Below are positions 12,859-26,683 of a stretch of 64,000 bases of DNA, piece after piece (the first letter of the stretch is position 1; the number at the start of each line of letters is the position of its first letter). Origin of the DNA: Rutidosis leptorrhynchoides. Taxonomy: Eukaryota > Streptophyta > Magnoliopsida > Asterales > Asteraceae. The notes beneath the pieces were generated by a model. The model ran no database searches, was not told where the DNA came from, and saw only the letters and a program-made list of their open reading frames with translations. A program made the translations under genes and the position numbers. The DNA lies in assembly GCF_046630445.1 (NCBI RefSeq), contig NC_092340.1, positions 35,176,001 through 35,240,000 on the forward strand, read 5' to 3'.

Positions 12859-13620
12859 ACTCTCCCCCACTTGTATCGGAGCGCGTCCTCGCGATCCAAG
12901 CCGCATGACAAGCCGGAAGATAGACCAAGACAAACTCTTCGGATTCCCATGTAAACTCGGAACCCTTTCGATGTTGCCATTGCACCTTGAAAGTTCTAAC
13001 TTCCTTGTTTCGTAACATCTTAACCTTCTCATCAAGGATTGCAACCGGTTCTTCCGCATACTCTAGTTTGTTATTTAACGTAATCTCATCTAAAGGCACC
13101 CAAGTCGAGTCATCCGCAAGACACTTACGAAGATGGGAAATATGAAACGTGTTATGAATTCCCTCAAGTTCTTCGGGCAACTCTAGTCGATAAGCAACCT
13201 CACCAACACGTGCCAAAACCTTGAAAGGACCAATAAACCGCGGAGCTAACTTTCCTCGTTTCCGAAACCGGATAACACCCTTCCATGGAGAAACCTTAAG
13301 CATCACCATGTCACCTTCTCGAAACTCAATCGTTCTCCTACCTTTATCGGCATTAGACTTTTGTCGATCTTGTGCCGCTTTAAGTCGAGCCCGAATCATC
13401 TCAATTTTACTATTCGTCTCCAAAACCAAGTCGGAACTTCCGATTTCTCGTTGACCCACTTCTCCCCAACAAATGGGAGTTCGACACCTACGCCCATATA
13501 GCATCTCATAAGGTGGCATTCCAATACTAGTGTGGTAACTATTGTTGTATGAGAATTCCACCAAGGGTAAGTGCTCATCCCAACTTCCACCAAAATCAAT
13601 AATACACGTCCTTAACATAT
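12854..13620 (-). pseudogene. Chromovirus integrase C-terminal part and chromodomain-like tail
   Basis: The stretch contains the end of the integrase core (PLVEFSYNNSYHTSIGMPPY, then YGRRCRTPICW), the GPY-type module (LAPRFIGPFKVLARVG, YRLELPEEL, HNTFHISHLRKCL), and a terminal part with [17 protein letters not shown] that has the pattern of a chromodomain. The domain is known to guide insertion toward marked chromatin. The reading frame ends at the polypurine tract and first bases of the 3' LTR, which is usual for this family. Confidence 0.9.
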
Positions 13621-13727
13621 TGTAACATCCCAGGTAAACATTCCCCGTAACATGATATTGTCCGCTTTGCCCGTAGGCACACGGATTTTTCTTGGCAACC
13701 AAACACGATGAGCACTTTCCCAGGAGG

Positions 13728-13800
13728 TCACCCATCCTGGTAGTGCTCTAGCCTGAGCACGCTTAACTGCAGAGTTCTCATGGGATCTGCTGCGCTTGTG
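13728..13800 (-). other. 5S rRNA-like block in Cassandra 3' LTR
   Basis: On the minus strand the words AGATCCCATGAGAACTC, AGTTAAGCGTGCT and GGATGGGTGACCTCCTGGGA follow in order. They match the internal promoter region and 3' half of plant 5S rRNA (A box, intermediate element and C box). It is not a functional rRNA gene. In Cassandra these sequences are thought to supply Pol III promoter activity. Confidence 0.9.
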
Positions 13801-14079
13801 GTCCCAAAACGCGTCATGCTAGGAAAGGTCTCCACATCCTTATAAGGCATGCTTCGTTCCCCTCTCCAACCGATGTGGGATGGATGTAACACGGGTATTA
13901 CAATCCTCCCCCCTAATGGGACACAGCGTCCTCGCTGTGCACGTTTGATCCGGGGCCTGGCTCTGATACCATCTGTAACATCCCAGGTAAACGTTCCCCG
14001 TAGCATGACATTGTCCGCTTTGCCCGTAGGCGCACGGATTTTTCTTGGCAACCAAACACGACGAGCACTTTCCCAGGAG

Positions 14080-14152
14080 GTCACCCATCCTGGTAGTGCT
14101 CTTGCCTGAGTACGCTTAACTGCAGAGTTCTCATGGGATCTGCTGCGCTTGT
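14080..14152 (-). other. 5S rRNA-like block in Cassandra 5' LTR
   Basis: Second copy of the 5S-like block, in the upstream LTR of the TRIM, with the same ordered words as 13728-13800 and a few base differences. This copy is placed to drive Pol III transcription of the element, if it is active. Confidence 0.9.
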
Positions 14153-14255
14153 GGTCCCAAAATGCGTCATGCTAGGAAAGGTCTCCACACCATTATAAGG
14201 CATGCTTCGTTCCCCTCTCCAACCGATATGGGACGGATGTATCACGGAAGTTACA

Positions 14256-14806
14256 ATATCCTCTAACGTTTGGTTCGTACGCTCGGTTTGACCGTCCGTT
14301 TGAGGATTATACGCCGTGCTCATTTTCAATTGAGTACCCATATCTTCATGAAACTTGTTCCAAAACCGGGACGTAAAACGAGTATCTCGATCCGAAACAA
14401 TAGATATAGGAACCCCATGTCTCGATATCACCTCCTTGATAAACAACTTGGATAAAGTCTCCGATGATGTCCTTTCCCGAATGGGAAGAAACAAAGCACT
14501 TTTCGTCAATCGATCAACTATCACCCAAATCGTATCATATTGGGTTCTCGCCGTCTTCGGTAACTTAGTAATGAAGTCCATGGTAATGTGCTCCCATTTC
14601 CATTTCGGGACTTCCAAGGGTTGTAACTTACCGTACGGCTTTTGGTGTTCGGCTTTAACTTGCAAACACGTGACGCATTGTTCAACATACTTAACCACAT
14701 CACGTTTCATACCGGGCCACCAATAATCTTTCTTCAAGTCATAGTACATCTTTGTTGCACCCGGATGAATGGAATACTTTAACTTATGTGCTTCATCTAG
14801 TAGCAC
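14256..14806 (-). pseudogene. Chromovirus integrase: zinc-binding and catalytic core
   Basis: The region begins with the HHCC zinc-binding part (HPGATKMYYDLKKDYWWPGM, then CVTCLQVKAEH). The catalytic core follows, with the first Asp in HITMDFITKLP, the second in SDRDTRFTSRFW and the Glu in NPQTDGQTERTNQTLED. These are the standard Ty3/gypsy integrase motifs. The Cassandra TRIM lies immediately beyond the Glu motif and separates this part from the C-terminal one. Confidence 0.93.
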
Positions 14807-14809
14807 TTG

Positions 14810-15154
14810 TCAGTTACCACCCATCTTAGGTACCCACACTCTTCCTTGAAACGACAACAAACCACGCGAACCCATAGTAATGAACTCCGTTTGCCCCACA
14901 ATCCGCTCTTCATGTTTGTTGTGAACATACGCTTCTTTTTGAATCTCACCAAGCTTTACAAGGAAATCGTTAGTAATAATCATGCGTAACGATCCTACTC
15001 GTATCGCCGGATGTTGACTCTTTCGACTCCACGCATCTGCGACCACGTTCGCCTTTCCCGGATGGTAGAGTATCTCACAATCATAATCCTTTACCACATC
15101 CATCCACCTACGTTGACGATAATTCAAATCTCGTTGAGTAAAGAGATGTTTCAA
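14810..15154 (-). pseudogene. Chromovirus RNase H end and RNase H-integrase linker
   Basis: Contains [20 protein letters not shown] and [16 protein letters not shown], the conserved end of plant Ty3/gypsy RNase H, followed by the linker that precedes the integrase zinc domain. The upstream part of RNase H lies beyond the nested 11.8-kb insertion. Confidence 0.9.
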
Positions 15155-16811
15155 ACTCTTATGGTCCGAATAAATCGTACACTTGATGAAATGCCCCGTC
15201 CTAATCCATCCGGATGAAGTCCATATCGATTATAAATGATTCACAACAGTTGCTTACATCGTGAGGTACTTGACCTCTATATGATACATTTTACAAACAT
15301 TGCATTCGTTTTTGAAAAGACAATCTTTCATTAAATCGAAAGTTGACGGCATGCATACCATTTCATAATATATCTAACTATAATTGACTTAATAATAATC
15401 TTGATGAATTTGATAACTCGAATGCAACGTCTTTTGAAATATGTGATTAATGACTCCACGTAATATTTCAAAAATGAGCAAATGCACAGCGGAAGATTTC
15501 TTTCGTACCTGAGAATAAACATGCTTTCAAGTGTCAACCAAAAGGTTGGTGAGTTCATTAGTTTAACATAAATAATCATTTCATAATTTTAATAGACCAC
15601 AAGATTTCATATTTCCATTTCTCATAAACATACGTCCCATGCATAGAGACAAAAATATCATTCATATGGATTGAACACCTGGTAACCGACATTCACAATA
15701 TGCATATAAGAATATCCCCATCATTCCGGGATCCTCCTTCGGACATGATATTAATTTCGAAGTACTAAAGCATCCGGTACTTTGGACGGGGCTTGTTGGG
15801 CCCGATAGATCTATCTTTAGAGTTCACGTCAATTAGGGTTTCTGTTCCCTAATTCTTAGATTACCAGACTATATAGGGTGATATTCAATTTGATAATCCA
15901 ACCATAGAATGTAGTTTCGATTACTTGTGTCTATTTCGTAAAACATTTATAAAAGCAGCGCATGTATTCTCAGTCCCAAAAACATATAATGAGTAAAAGG
16001 GATCAAATGAAACTCACCTAATGTATTTTGTAGTAAAAATACATAGGACTATTTTTAACAACTGAACAATGCAGGGTTGGCCTCTGATTCACGAACCTAT
16101 ATCATTTGTATATTCATTAATACATATAACTTTAATCGAACAACTTCATGTATTATAACTTTATATACTATTATTTGATTTGTATATATATTTAAAAATG
16201 ATTATTATTTATATAGTTTTAAAAAAAAAATACCTAATTTATTATATATGGATATTTATATAAAGGTTGTTAATATAATTAATTCCTACATATATGTAAT
16301 ATGACTTTTAAGTATATCTTTATATACAAGATAATATATAATATTGATAATAGTAAATAAAAATTGTAGTTGATTATAATTATAATAATTTTTAATGTTA
16401 ATAATACTAATACTGATAATCCTATTAATAATACTTATGCTAATGATAATAACTCTAATACTTTTACAATGATAGTAATACTAATGTTTATGAATATAAA
16501 TTGTATTATTTCCATAATCATAATAATGATATTAATCATACTCATAATAATGATATTAATTCTAAAATGATAAGATTTATATTTCTAGTAATATCTATAA
16601 TCTATAATACTAATGATAATATTAATAATAATAATAATATTAATAATAATTATACTTACATAGTCATAAAAATAATAGTAAGTGATAAATAACAATAATA
16701 ATAATAATAATCATAATACGTTAATAATAGTTATACTTGTAGTAACCATGGTAATAATACTCTTAAGTATTCTAATAAACACATTAATGATATTAGTAAT
16801 AATAACAATTA

Positions 16812-16883
<72 letters not shown>

Positions 16884-16940
16884 GATACTAATAACACAAA
16901 TAATAAAACCACTACCTCTTAAAATAGACTGAAAAAAAAA

Positions 16941-17014
16941 GACGCCACCAGCCGGGCTCGAACCCGAGACCTCCCGCTCCCCTACTTCCTGTCCAAACCA
17001 ATGCTCTACCATTG
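16941..17014 (-). ncRNA. tRNA-like Pol III module in LARD 3' LTR
   Basis: On the minus strand the 74 bases begin CAATGGTAGAGCATTGG, like the D-arm region of tRNA-Gly-type genes. They end with the B-box word GGTTCGAGCC, then a T-rich run (plus-strand AAAAAAAAA at 16932-16940) that would serve as a Pol III terminator. Size and spacing suit a tRNA. The anticodon arm does not fold well by eye, so it is a degraded or tRNA-derived module rather than a working tRNA. Confidence 0.55.
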
Positions 17015-18606
17015 TTTTTCTGATAAATCTTACAACCGAAATTAATTAACCCGTAAATTTTATCTCCCTTCCCTTCATATTCACCGATTCATTATCATCA
17101 TCATCTTCCCATCATCATCCTCATCATCATCTATGATATCAGGCATCATCTACCATCATTTGCATCGTCAAATCTCATCGTGAAAATCATTATCATCAAT
17201 CACCGTTGCCATCACCATTTCTATTATCATACATCATCAAATCATCTTCGTTACATAGCATCACCATCATCATTCTTCATTTCATTTCATCATCCGTTAC
17301 CTCGTCAAGTCCTACACCATGATAACACTTTTACATCACGGTTATCATCATCATCTACTGTTCATCTTCTTCTTCGATGGTTTTATTTATTTATTTTTTT
17401 TTCGCTGTAATATCATCTCTTTTACCTCCTTCGTTCTCAGCTTCCTAAAACAGAAAACATGAACTGCAGTAAAGAGATTGATGGTCATGGTGTTCCGGTT
17501 GAAGAAGAAATAAGAGAGAAAAAGCAGCAGTCAACAGCTCGATGGAAGCATAGCTGTGGTGGTTTATTCCGGTTGTTTACAACAACAAAAGAAACAGAAA
17601 AGAGCAGTAGGTTACAGTAGCAAAAACTAAACAAGTGGGTGTTCGGGTTTGAGCTGTTCAGACAAAAAACGTAAACATCAGCAGTAGCTGGTAGTTCGAT
17701 GGTGGTTTTACGGTGGTGGTTTGCAGGGAAATAAAAGGTGGTTGATAGTGATGTGGGTTTTAAGAAGATGGCAGTGGTGGTGGCTTCACGATGGTGGGCT
17801 GTGGTAATTGGGATGCTTTAACACAAAACCTTAGCAGAAAGAAAAACAATCGTAGGTGGTGTGATTCGATGGTGATGGGTTAAAGGTGGTGGTTCAGCGG
17901 AGGTGAGGTGACGGGTATGGTGGCGGCGAGTCTCTCTTCTCCCTCTCTTACAGTGTACATATACATATACATATATTACATATATATATAGATATATATT
18001 ATGTATTATATATAATATTTATAATATTTAATATTAATAATAATAATAATAATTAAAATATAAGATATTGATAATTGAATGATTGGAACATACACAGTAG
18101 GCACTGCCGACAGTTTATAAAGGATAGGTGTATCGTGTCCATTGCTAAACAGTTACGAAAGAAAAAGTGTCCCTAAAAATCCCAAATTTTTAGATTAAAA
18201 ATATTTAATTATTTCACTCATTATCTGATTGAAACCTGATTAAAAATGTTCGATAAAGATTTATTTTCTGTTCCAATTTATATGTACGGAGTACCAATAT
18301 TCAAACTAAAAAGGGTATAAATATATTAAAAAAATCTAAGATCTTCGAAATCAAATTGCAGTTCAACTTTTATTTCAATCCATCATGAACAAGTACTATA
18401 TCTATATTAAAATTAACAAAACGTAAACCGAGTGTTACTAACATTTACTAATTAAGCTTGAAATCATTTATTTTTAATATGTTCACATTATATATCAAAA
18501 CAGTTTTAAAATTAGCAAGTTTAGTTACTAAAACAAATATATTATATATTTTTAAACAATTAGATTTAATATAACTTTATATATTTACAAATAATATTTA
18601 TATACA

Positions 18607-18720
<114 letters not shown>

Positions 18721-21556
18721 AATATTGTTTCCATTACATCGCATGTAATTTTACATATTTAATTCCAACAGTGTAATCATATATTATTTCAATAATATCT
18801 GTATGCATCTATTTATATAGTTGTTCGTGAATCGTCGGGAATAATCGAAGGGTAATTGATTACATTAACACAATTCAAAGTTTTTTTTTTTTTTTTTTTG
18901 AAAACATTAACATTACAGACCTTGCTTATCGTGTCAAAACTATATAAAGATTAAATTTAAATTTGGTCAGAAATTCCCGGGTCATCACAGTACATACCCG
19001 TTAAAGAAATTTCGTCCCGAAATTTGAGTGAGGTGGTCATGGCTAACAATAAAAATGTTTTCATGACCAATATGAGTTGATAATTAGAGGTTTATCATCA
19101 TTGAATAATAATGATAAAATAATTTGATTATTCTAAGAATACGAATGAAGCTATCGCAAAATAGTGAATTGAAGAAAATAAGATTTTTCCTTAGCTTTTG
19201 ACGTAAACAAGGTTGAATTCCGGAATTCATGGGATTTATAGAAAATCTTCAAAATCAAAAAGGTTTGATTCTTCGGTGAGTAAGGAAATTAAGATCTCTA
19301 TAATTAAATACGGTGATCTGCTTCGATTACTCTGTCTGATGTTTCCATTATAAATTAAATTCTCCCGTTCCATTATTCTCACCATTCCTATATTTTCCTT
19401 CTTGTTTCATCATCCAAAAGATTCTAAAAATGCTTAATCCAGTTCTGATCCTTGTCCTCATCCTTACTATCGCAACAATCATTCTCCTTTTCCAACTTCC
19501 ACCAGAGGAATCTGCTTTCTTCTACTTTATCCTGGGGATTATAATATTTTTAATTCTCCCGTGTCTTTATGTTGTGATACACATTGATATACACGGTTTG
19601 TAATTTATATGTTGTTATCGGGCTTTATATTCTCTCTTATTTTTCAAAGCTCTATGCTTTTATTTTCTCTTCCCGACTTCAAGTCAAGCGAATAATGGTC
19701 CAGAATGTGTAGATATAGAGTTTCGAATGATTATAATGTTCTAAGCAGGAAGGAACGTGATAGCACGATTTGATTTTCAAATTTATCAACATCATGGAAG
19801 ATAGAACCATCAAGAATACATTTTCTTGATTTGTTCAGGAGTTAAGTAGAATGAAAAAGTTATGTAACATGGCACATGATGACGTTAGGATCTGTGAATC
19901 ATCACGTCCCATTAGAAACTCAGCATGACTTACTGTAATATAATCACGTTGATCAAGTGTCATTATATTATACTAACTCATGCATCAGTTCCCAACATTA
20001 CTTCAATAACATTCATATTTTAAGCTCGAAAGTTTACATAATATAGAAACTAACAGTTTCTATATGATGTAACACTGATAGCACGAAGAGATTAATGATT
20101 TCAGATAAGAACAGTTATGAAAATATCTTCAGAATTATGGAGGATATTTATAATGAAAGATATGATGATATCTTGGAATTTCTAATATCGATGGATGATG
20201 AAGAAGATTTATCCGTAAGGGTTTAGATTCGGAAGCAAGGTATTCGCTAAAGATTTCATCAGAAACAGAGTCATTTGGATTCTTTGAAGTCAAACTTATT
20301 CTTTGTGATTTGTCCATGGCTTTCTTCCTAGTTTCGTATAATCTGCTTTTCGGTACTAAATTTTCTATTGAATGTTTCCAATATAATAATACACAGGAAG
20401 CACGAGGAGGTATATAATTTCGGACGAGAATATTTATGAAAATATCCTCAGAAATATCGAAGATATTGATGATGATATTTTGAAATTTCTAAGTTCGATG
20501 GTTGATGGAGAAAGATTTTCCGCAAGATTTTAACATGACTTCGGAGCAAGATATTCTCTAAAGATTTCAACGGATCCAGAATTACCTGAATTCTTTGAAT
20601 ATAGGGTTTGGTCCTTGTATTTGTCCTTGGTCTCCTTCACGGTTAGCTCAATCCGTTTTTTCAATACCAAATTTTCTATCGAGCGTTCCCAACACTCCAT
20701 TTTTTATCATCAAACTCTTGGCTGTTTAGACCATTTACAATTTTGCTGTTTCCTCTATATTTAATGCTACCATATCTGAATCGTCGGTTGTCAATCCGAG
20801 GTGGTTTCAAATGAATTGTGTTTTTAGATGATTAAACGCTAATGGTAATATGGTGGAATATAAAAGGTTCTCTGGTAACGATAAAAGAGCACACATATAT
20901 ATCAAGGTTATAATAAGGTTGTTTCGAACGAAAAGTCGAGTTTGCCTTGCTGGAGCTGTGACAAAATTGGCTAATTTGGAAAGAGATTGAAAAGTTATTT
21001 TCGGTAGTAATAACGCTAAAGGAAATTGGCACAGCTACGCGTTAAACGTTTATTCAGGTTCCGAGAATTTTTCAGGCGCATAACTATATGTATCAATCTT
21101 TTCTCCCGTAAATGAAGTGTGGTTGGTTCATTCTCTCGATTGAGATGTTTTCAAGAATCATGAAAGGTTTGAACGCAGAATGTAATCGTGAAGATACAAA
21201 TGATGTCAAAGACGAAATCAAGTGGCAAACTTGAAGAATTGTTTAGTTTCATATGTTATAGTCAATATTTTAATTCATTTTAATCGTCCAATGTTGGTAG
21301 TCCACAGTTAGCAATTCAATAATTCATACATAGTTTAATATATAATATTCGAATTAATTAATACGTATCGTGACCCGTATTCGTCTCAGACTCGATCACA
21401 ACTCAAAGTATATATATTATTGTAGAATCAACCTCAACCCTGTATAGAGAACTCGATCATTACTGCATATAGAGTGTCTATGGTGATTCCAAATAATATA
21501 TATAGATGCGTCGATATGATATGTCAAAACCTTGTATACGTGTCCCGGTATTTAAA

Positions 21557-21692
21557 GTGCGTAAAAATAAATAACAGAAATTAAATGACGATAAATAAAG
21601 TGCGTAAAGTAAATAACAGAAATTAAATGACGATAAATAAAATTGCGAGAATGTAAATTGCGATAATTAAATTGCGATAAATAAAGTGTAAT
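21557..21692. repeat. Tandem array of 'gcgataaataaa' type units
   Basis: Consecutive units of the form 'aagtgcgtaaa', 'taaataacagaaattaaat' and 'gacgataaataaa', then shorter 'attgcgataattaa' units. Non-coding; inside the LARD interior. Confidence 0.75.
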
Positions 21693-23187
21693 CAGTTAGC
21701 TGGGAACAATTAGTTAGGAACAGTTAGCGTGGATTCTTAACAAAATTTCTCATAGTTAATTTGTTTGTTTCTAACAAATTTTATTTTTGTCAAATGTTTT
21801 CTTCATTATGCCACTTGTTGGATTCTGATAAATCAAAATCCGAATATGAAATTGAATGAAAATGGTTATTTTGTGGTGAACGGATACGTGCATCGGTGGA
21901 TGTAAATAGGATAGTAAATGACTGTTGAATCAGATTTGATAGAATGTACAATGTAACTTATTAATGTGAAATCTGAATATTCCTCGGGTATTACCTACCC
22001 GTTAAAATATTTTCACCATTAACAGTTTGTACAAGAGAATTTTTAATTACAATCTTTTTGAAAACATATATACATATATATTTTCTTCAGATGTATTCAT
22101 GATTTAATGAGTTAATATGATATTAAACTCATTTGCTTTTCGGTTTTAACTAGAATAAATAATCTCTAAAACTTTAGAGATTACATATTCGCCATGTCGA
22201 ACGAAGATAAATGAGGTAGAACGATACGTAGAACGAAGATCATACTCAAAGTACAGATGATGATATTGAAGCATGGATTGTTGATGGTACTGGTGCTGTT
22301 ATTGATGGTACTGTTGGTGCCGGTGATGTTGCTGAAGCTGGTACATTTTGCACCATATTCTTCAAATTGATTATTCGAGCGCGAAGTTCGTTGACTTATT
22401 ACTCCAGGATGATTGTCGGTCAGAACGAGCGGATGAATAAGGTTCAGAATTGTGGATAGAATATAATCTTGTCGAGTTACCCTGGAAATGAGACTGAAAA
22501 TGGTGTCTCAAACAGGTTCGCCGGTAAACGCTTCAGGTTCATTGTCAAGAGGTGAATTCGGTTGATGAAAAAGATCGCTTTCTTCGCGTCTCCATTGATT
22601 AAGTCGACTATGAACTCATCAAATGAATTGAGGATGGATGATTGGTTGATTCATTCTGGTGACGCTGCTTTCGGAGCTTAGGTGAACATCCATGTCGGAA
22701 TAGATGTCGGAATAACTATCGGAATAGCTATCGAAATCTGAGGGACTCGAACTGGTTGAGGGATTCATCTCGTATGATTAGAGGAAGGACTTTTCGATAA
22801 GAAATAGATTATAGGATGTAGATTAGTACCCTGCAATACATAATTTACATATGCATATATAATACTAAAATCCCATAAACTACGGTGGAATCTACTAAAG
22901 TTGTCAGGCAAAGTTACAGTAACAGATACGCTAAGATATGAAGTAACAGATACGCTAAGATATGAATTTTGTCTATACACTATTCATGCAGTCAATGCAG
23001 TAAAACGTGTCTAGACTAAGAATGATAAACAAGTAATTCTCTAAGAATGATAAGCAGGTAATTTTTGACACAAAATGATAAGCAAAACTTTTGACATGCA
23101 GACACGGTCGAAGTCCAGACTCACTAATGCATCCTAACAACTATCAGTTAGATATACTAATGCAAGACCTGGTTCACTAAGACCACC

Positions 23188-23199
23188 GCTCTGATACCA
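23188..23199 (-). other. Primer-binding site of the LARD-like element
   Basis: TGGTATCAGAGC on the minus strand, the standard complement of the plant initiator-methionine tRNA 3' end, 2 bases inside the 5' LTR (starting at 23202). It sets the element's orientation. Confidence 0.9.
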
Positions 23200-23201
23200 A
23201 A

Positions 23202-24818
23202 TGAAATGCCCCGTCCTAATCCATCCGGACGAAGTCCATATCGATTATAAATGATTCACAACAGTTGCTTACATCGCGAGGTACTTGACCTCTATATGAT
23301 ACATTTTACAAACATTGCATTCGTTTTTGAAAAGACAATCTTTCATTAAATCGAAAGTTGACGGCATGCATACCATTTCATAATATATCTAACTATAATT
23401 GACTTAATAATAATCTTGATGAATTTGATAACTCGAATGCAACGTCTTTTGAAATATGTGATTAATGACTCCACGTAATATTTCAAAAATGAGCAAATGC
23501 ACAGCGGAAGATTTCTTTCGTACCTAAGAATAAACATGCTTTCAAGTGTCAACCAAAAGGTTGGTGAGTTCATTAGTTTAACATAAATAATCATTTCATA
23601 ATTTTAATAGACCACAAGATTTCATATTTCCATTTCTCATAAACATACGTCCCATGCATAGAGACAAAAATATCATTCATATGGATTGAACACCTGGTAA
23701 CCGACATTCACAATATGCATATAAGAATATCCCCATCATTCCGGGATCCTCCTTCAGACATGATATTAATTTCGAAGTACTAAAGCATCCGGTACTTTGG
23801 ACGGGGCTTGTTGGGCCCGATAGATCTATCTTTAGAGTTCGCGTCAATTAGGGTTTCTGTTCCCTAATTCTTAGATTACCAGACTATATAGGGTGATATT
23901 CGATTTGATAATCCAACCATAGAATGTAGTTTCGATTACTTGTGTCTATTTCGTAAAACATTTATAAAAGCAGCGCATGTATTCTCAGTCCCAAAAATAT
24001 ATAATGAGTAAAAGGGATCAAATAAAACTCACCTAATGTATTTTGTAGTAAAAATACATAGGACTATTTTTAACAATTGAACAATGCAGGGTTGGCCTCT
24101 GATTCACGAACCTATATCATTTGTATATTCATTAATACATATAACTTTAATCGAACAACTTCATGTATTATAACTTTATATACTATTATTTGATTTGTAT
24201 ATATATTTAAAAATGATTATTATTTATATAGTTTTAAAAAAAAGTACCTAATTTATTATATATGGATATTTATATAAAGGTTGTTAATATAATTAATTCC
24301 TACATATATGTAATATGACTTTTAAGTATATCTTTATATACAAGATAATATATAATATTGATAATAGTAAATAAAAATTGTAGTTGATTATAATTATAAT
24401 AATTTTTAATGTTAATAATACTAATACTGATAATCCTATTAATAATACTTATGTTAATGATAATAACTCTAATACTTTTACAATGATAGTAATACTAATG
24501 TTTATGAATATAAATTGTATTATTTCCATAATCATAATAATGATATTAATCATACTCATAATAATGATATTAATTCTAAAATGATAAGATTTATATTTCT
24601 AGTAATATCTATAATACTAATGATAATATTAATAATAATAATAATATTAATAATAATTATACTTACATAGTCATAAAAATAATAGTAAGTGATAAATAAC
24701 AATAATAATAATAATAATCATAATACGTTAATAATAGTTATACTTGTAGTAACCATGGTAATAATACTCTTAAGTATTCTAATAAACACATTAATGATAT
24801 TAGTAATAATAACAATTA

Positions 24819-24853
<35 letters not shown>

Positions 24854-25979
24854 CAACAATAATAAAAAAGATACTAATAACACAAATAATAAAACCACTA
24901 CCTCTTAAAATAGACTGAAAAAAAAAAGACGCCACCAGCCGGGCTCGAACCCGAGAGCTCCCGCTCCCCTACTTCCTGTCCAAACCAATGCTCTACCATT
25001 GTTTTTCTGATAAATCTTACAACCGAAATTAATTAACCCGTAAATTTTATCTCCCTTCCCTTCATCTTCACCGATTCATTATCATCATCATCTTCCCATC
25101 ATCATCCTCATCATCATCTATGATATCAGGCATCATCTACCATCATTTGCATCGTCAAATCTCATCGTGAAAATCATTATCATCAATCACCGTTGCCATC
25201 ACCATTTCTATTATCATACATCATCAAATCATCTTCGTTACATAGCATCACCATCATCATTCTTCATTTCATTTCATCATCCATTACCTCGTCAAGTCCT
25301 ACACCATGATAACACTTTTACATCACGGTTATCATCATCATCTACTGTTCATCTTCTTCTTCGATGGTTTTATTTATTTATTTATTTATTTATTTATTTT
25401 TTTTCCGCTGTAATATCATCTCTTTTACCTCCTTCGTTCTCAGCTTCCTAAAACAGAAAACATGAACTGCAGTAAAGAGATTGATGGTCATGGTGTTCCG
25501 GTTGAAAAAGAAATAAGAGAGAAAAATCAGCAGTCAACAGATCGATGGAAGCATAGCTGTGGTGGTTTATTCCGGTTGTTTACAACAACAAAAGAAATAG
25601 AAAAGAGCAGTAGGTTACAGTAGCAAAAACTAAACAAGTGGGTGTTCGGGTTTGAGCTGTTCAGACAAAAAACGTAAACATCAGCAGTAGCTGGTAGTTC
25701 GATGGTGGTTTTACGGTGGTGGTTTGCAGGGAAATAAAAGGTGGTCGATAGTGATGTGGGTTTTAAGAAGATGGCAGTGGTGGTGGCTTCACGATGGTGG
25801 GCTGTGGTAATTGGGATGCTTTAACACAAAACCGTAGCAAAAAGAAAAACAATCGTAGGTGGTGTGATTCGATGGTGATGGGTTAAAGGTGGTGGTTCAG
25901 CGGAGGTGAGGTGACGGGTATGGTGGCGGCGAGTCTCTCTTCTCCCTCTCTTACAGTGTACATATACATATACATATAT

Positions 25980-26045
<66 letters not shown>

Positions 26046-26629
26046 GTATTATATATAATATTTATAATATTTAATAATAATAATAATAATAATAATTAAA
26101 ATATAAGATATTGATAATTGAATGATTGGAACATACACAGTAGGCACTGCCGACAGTTTATCCATTGCTAAACAGTTACGAAAGAAAAAGTGTTCCTAAA
26201 AATCCCAAATTTTTAGATTAAAAATATTTAATTATTTCACTCATTATCTGATTGAAACCTGATTAAAAATGTTCGATAAATATTTATCTTCTGTTCCAAT
26301 TTATATGTACGGAGTACCAATATTCAAACTAAAAAGGGTATAAATATATTAAAAAAATCTAAGATCTTTGAAATCAAATTGCAGTTCAACTTTTATTTCA
26401 ATCCATCATGAACAAGTACTATATCTATATTAAAATTAACAAAACGTAAACCGAGTGTTACTAACATTTACTAATTAAGCTCGAAATCATTTATTTTTAA
26501 TATGTTCACATTATATATCAAAACAGTTTTAAAATTAGCAAGTTTAGTTACTAAAACAAATATATTATATATTTTTAAACAATTAGATTTAATATAACTT
26601 TATATATTTACAAATAATATTTATATACA

Positions 26630-26683
<54 letters not shown>

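Larger units (their letters stand above)
13621..14255 (-). mobile_element. Cassandra-type TRIM with 5S rRNA-derived LTRs, nested in the integrase region
   Basis: A 635-bp element: two 282-bp LTRs (13621-13902 and 13974-14255), each beginning TGTAACATCC or its relative and ending TTACA, around a 71-bp interior. On the minus strand the interior has the primer site TGGTATCAGAGCC beside the 5' LTR and a purine tract (TTAGGGGGGAGG) before the 3' LTR. It encodes nothing. ATAT flanks both sides. Each LTR carries a 5S rRNA-like block, the hallmark of Cassandra. It interrupts the host element's integrase region just after NQTLED. It looks structurally whole. LTR differences are modest by eye. Confidence 0.93.
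18990..23201 (-). other. Non-coding interior of the LARD-like element
   Basis: No retroviral protein motif was seen on either strand. Beside the left LTR the minus strand reads 'gggacgaaatttctttaac', the usual sequence before the polypurine tract in plant Ty3/gypsy elements. A degenerate direct repeat of about 250-300 bp occupies 20100-20350 and 20400-20660 (shared words 'gatgatat', 'ggaagcaagatattc', 'ctaaagatttca'). A short-unit tandem array lies at 21557-21692. Confidence 0.7.

Noticed and set aside
13728-14084. Possible rRNA gene
   Set aside because: The 5S-like sequence is incomplete and lies in both LTRs of a TRIM with primer site and purine tract, so it is Cassandra rather than a 5S gene.
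16809-17012. 67-residue open frame (MVEHWFGQEVGEREVSGSS)
   Set aside because: It overlaps the tRNA-like module exactly and repeats in the other LTR. It is a by-product of tRNA-type sequence, not a protein.
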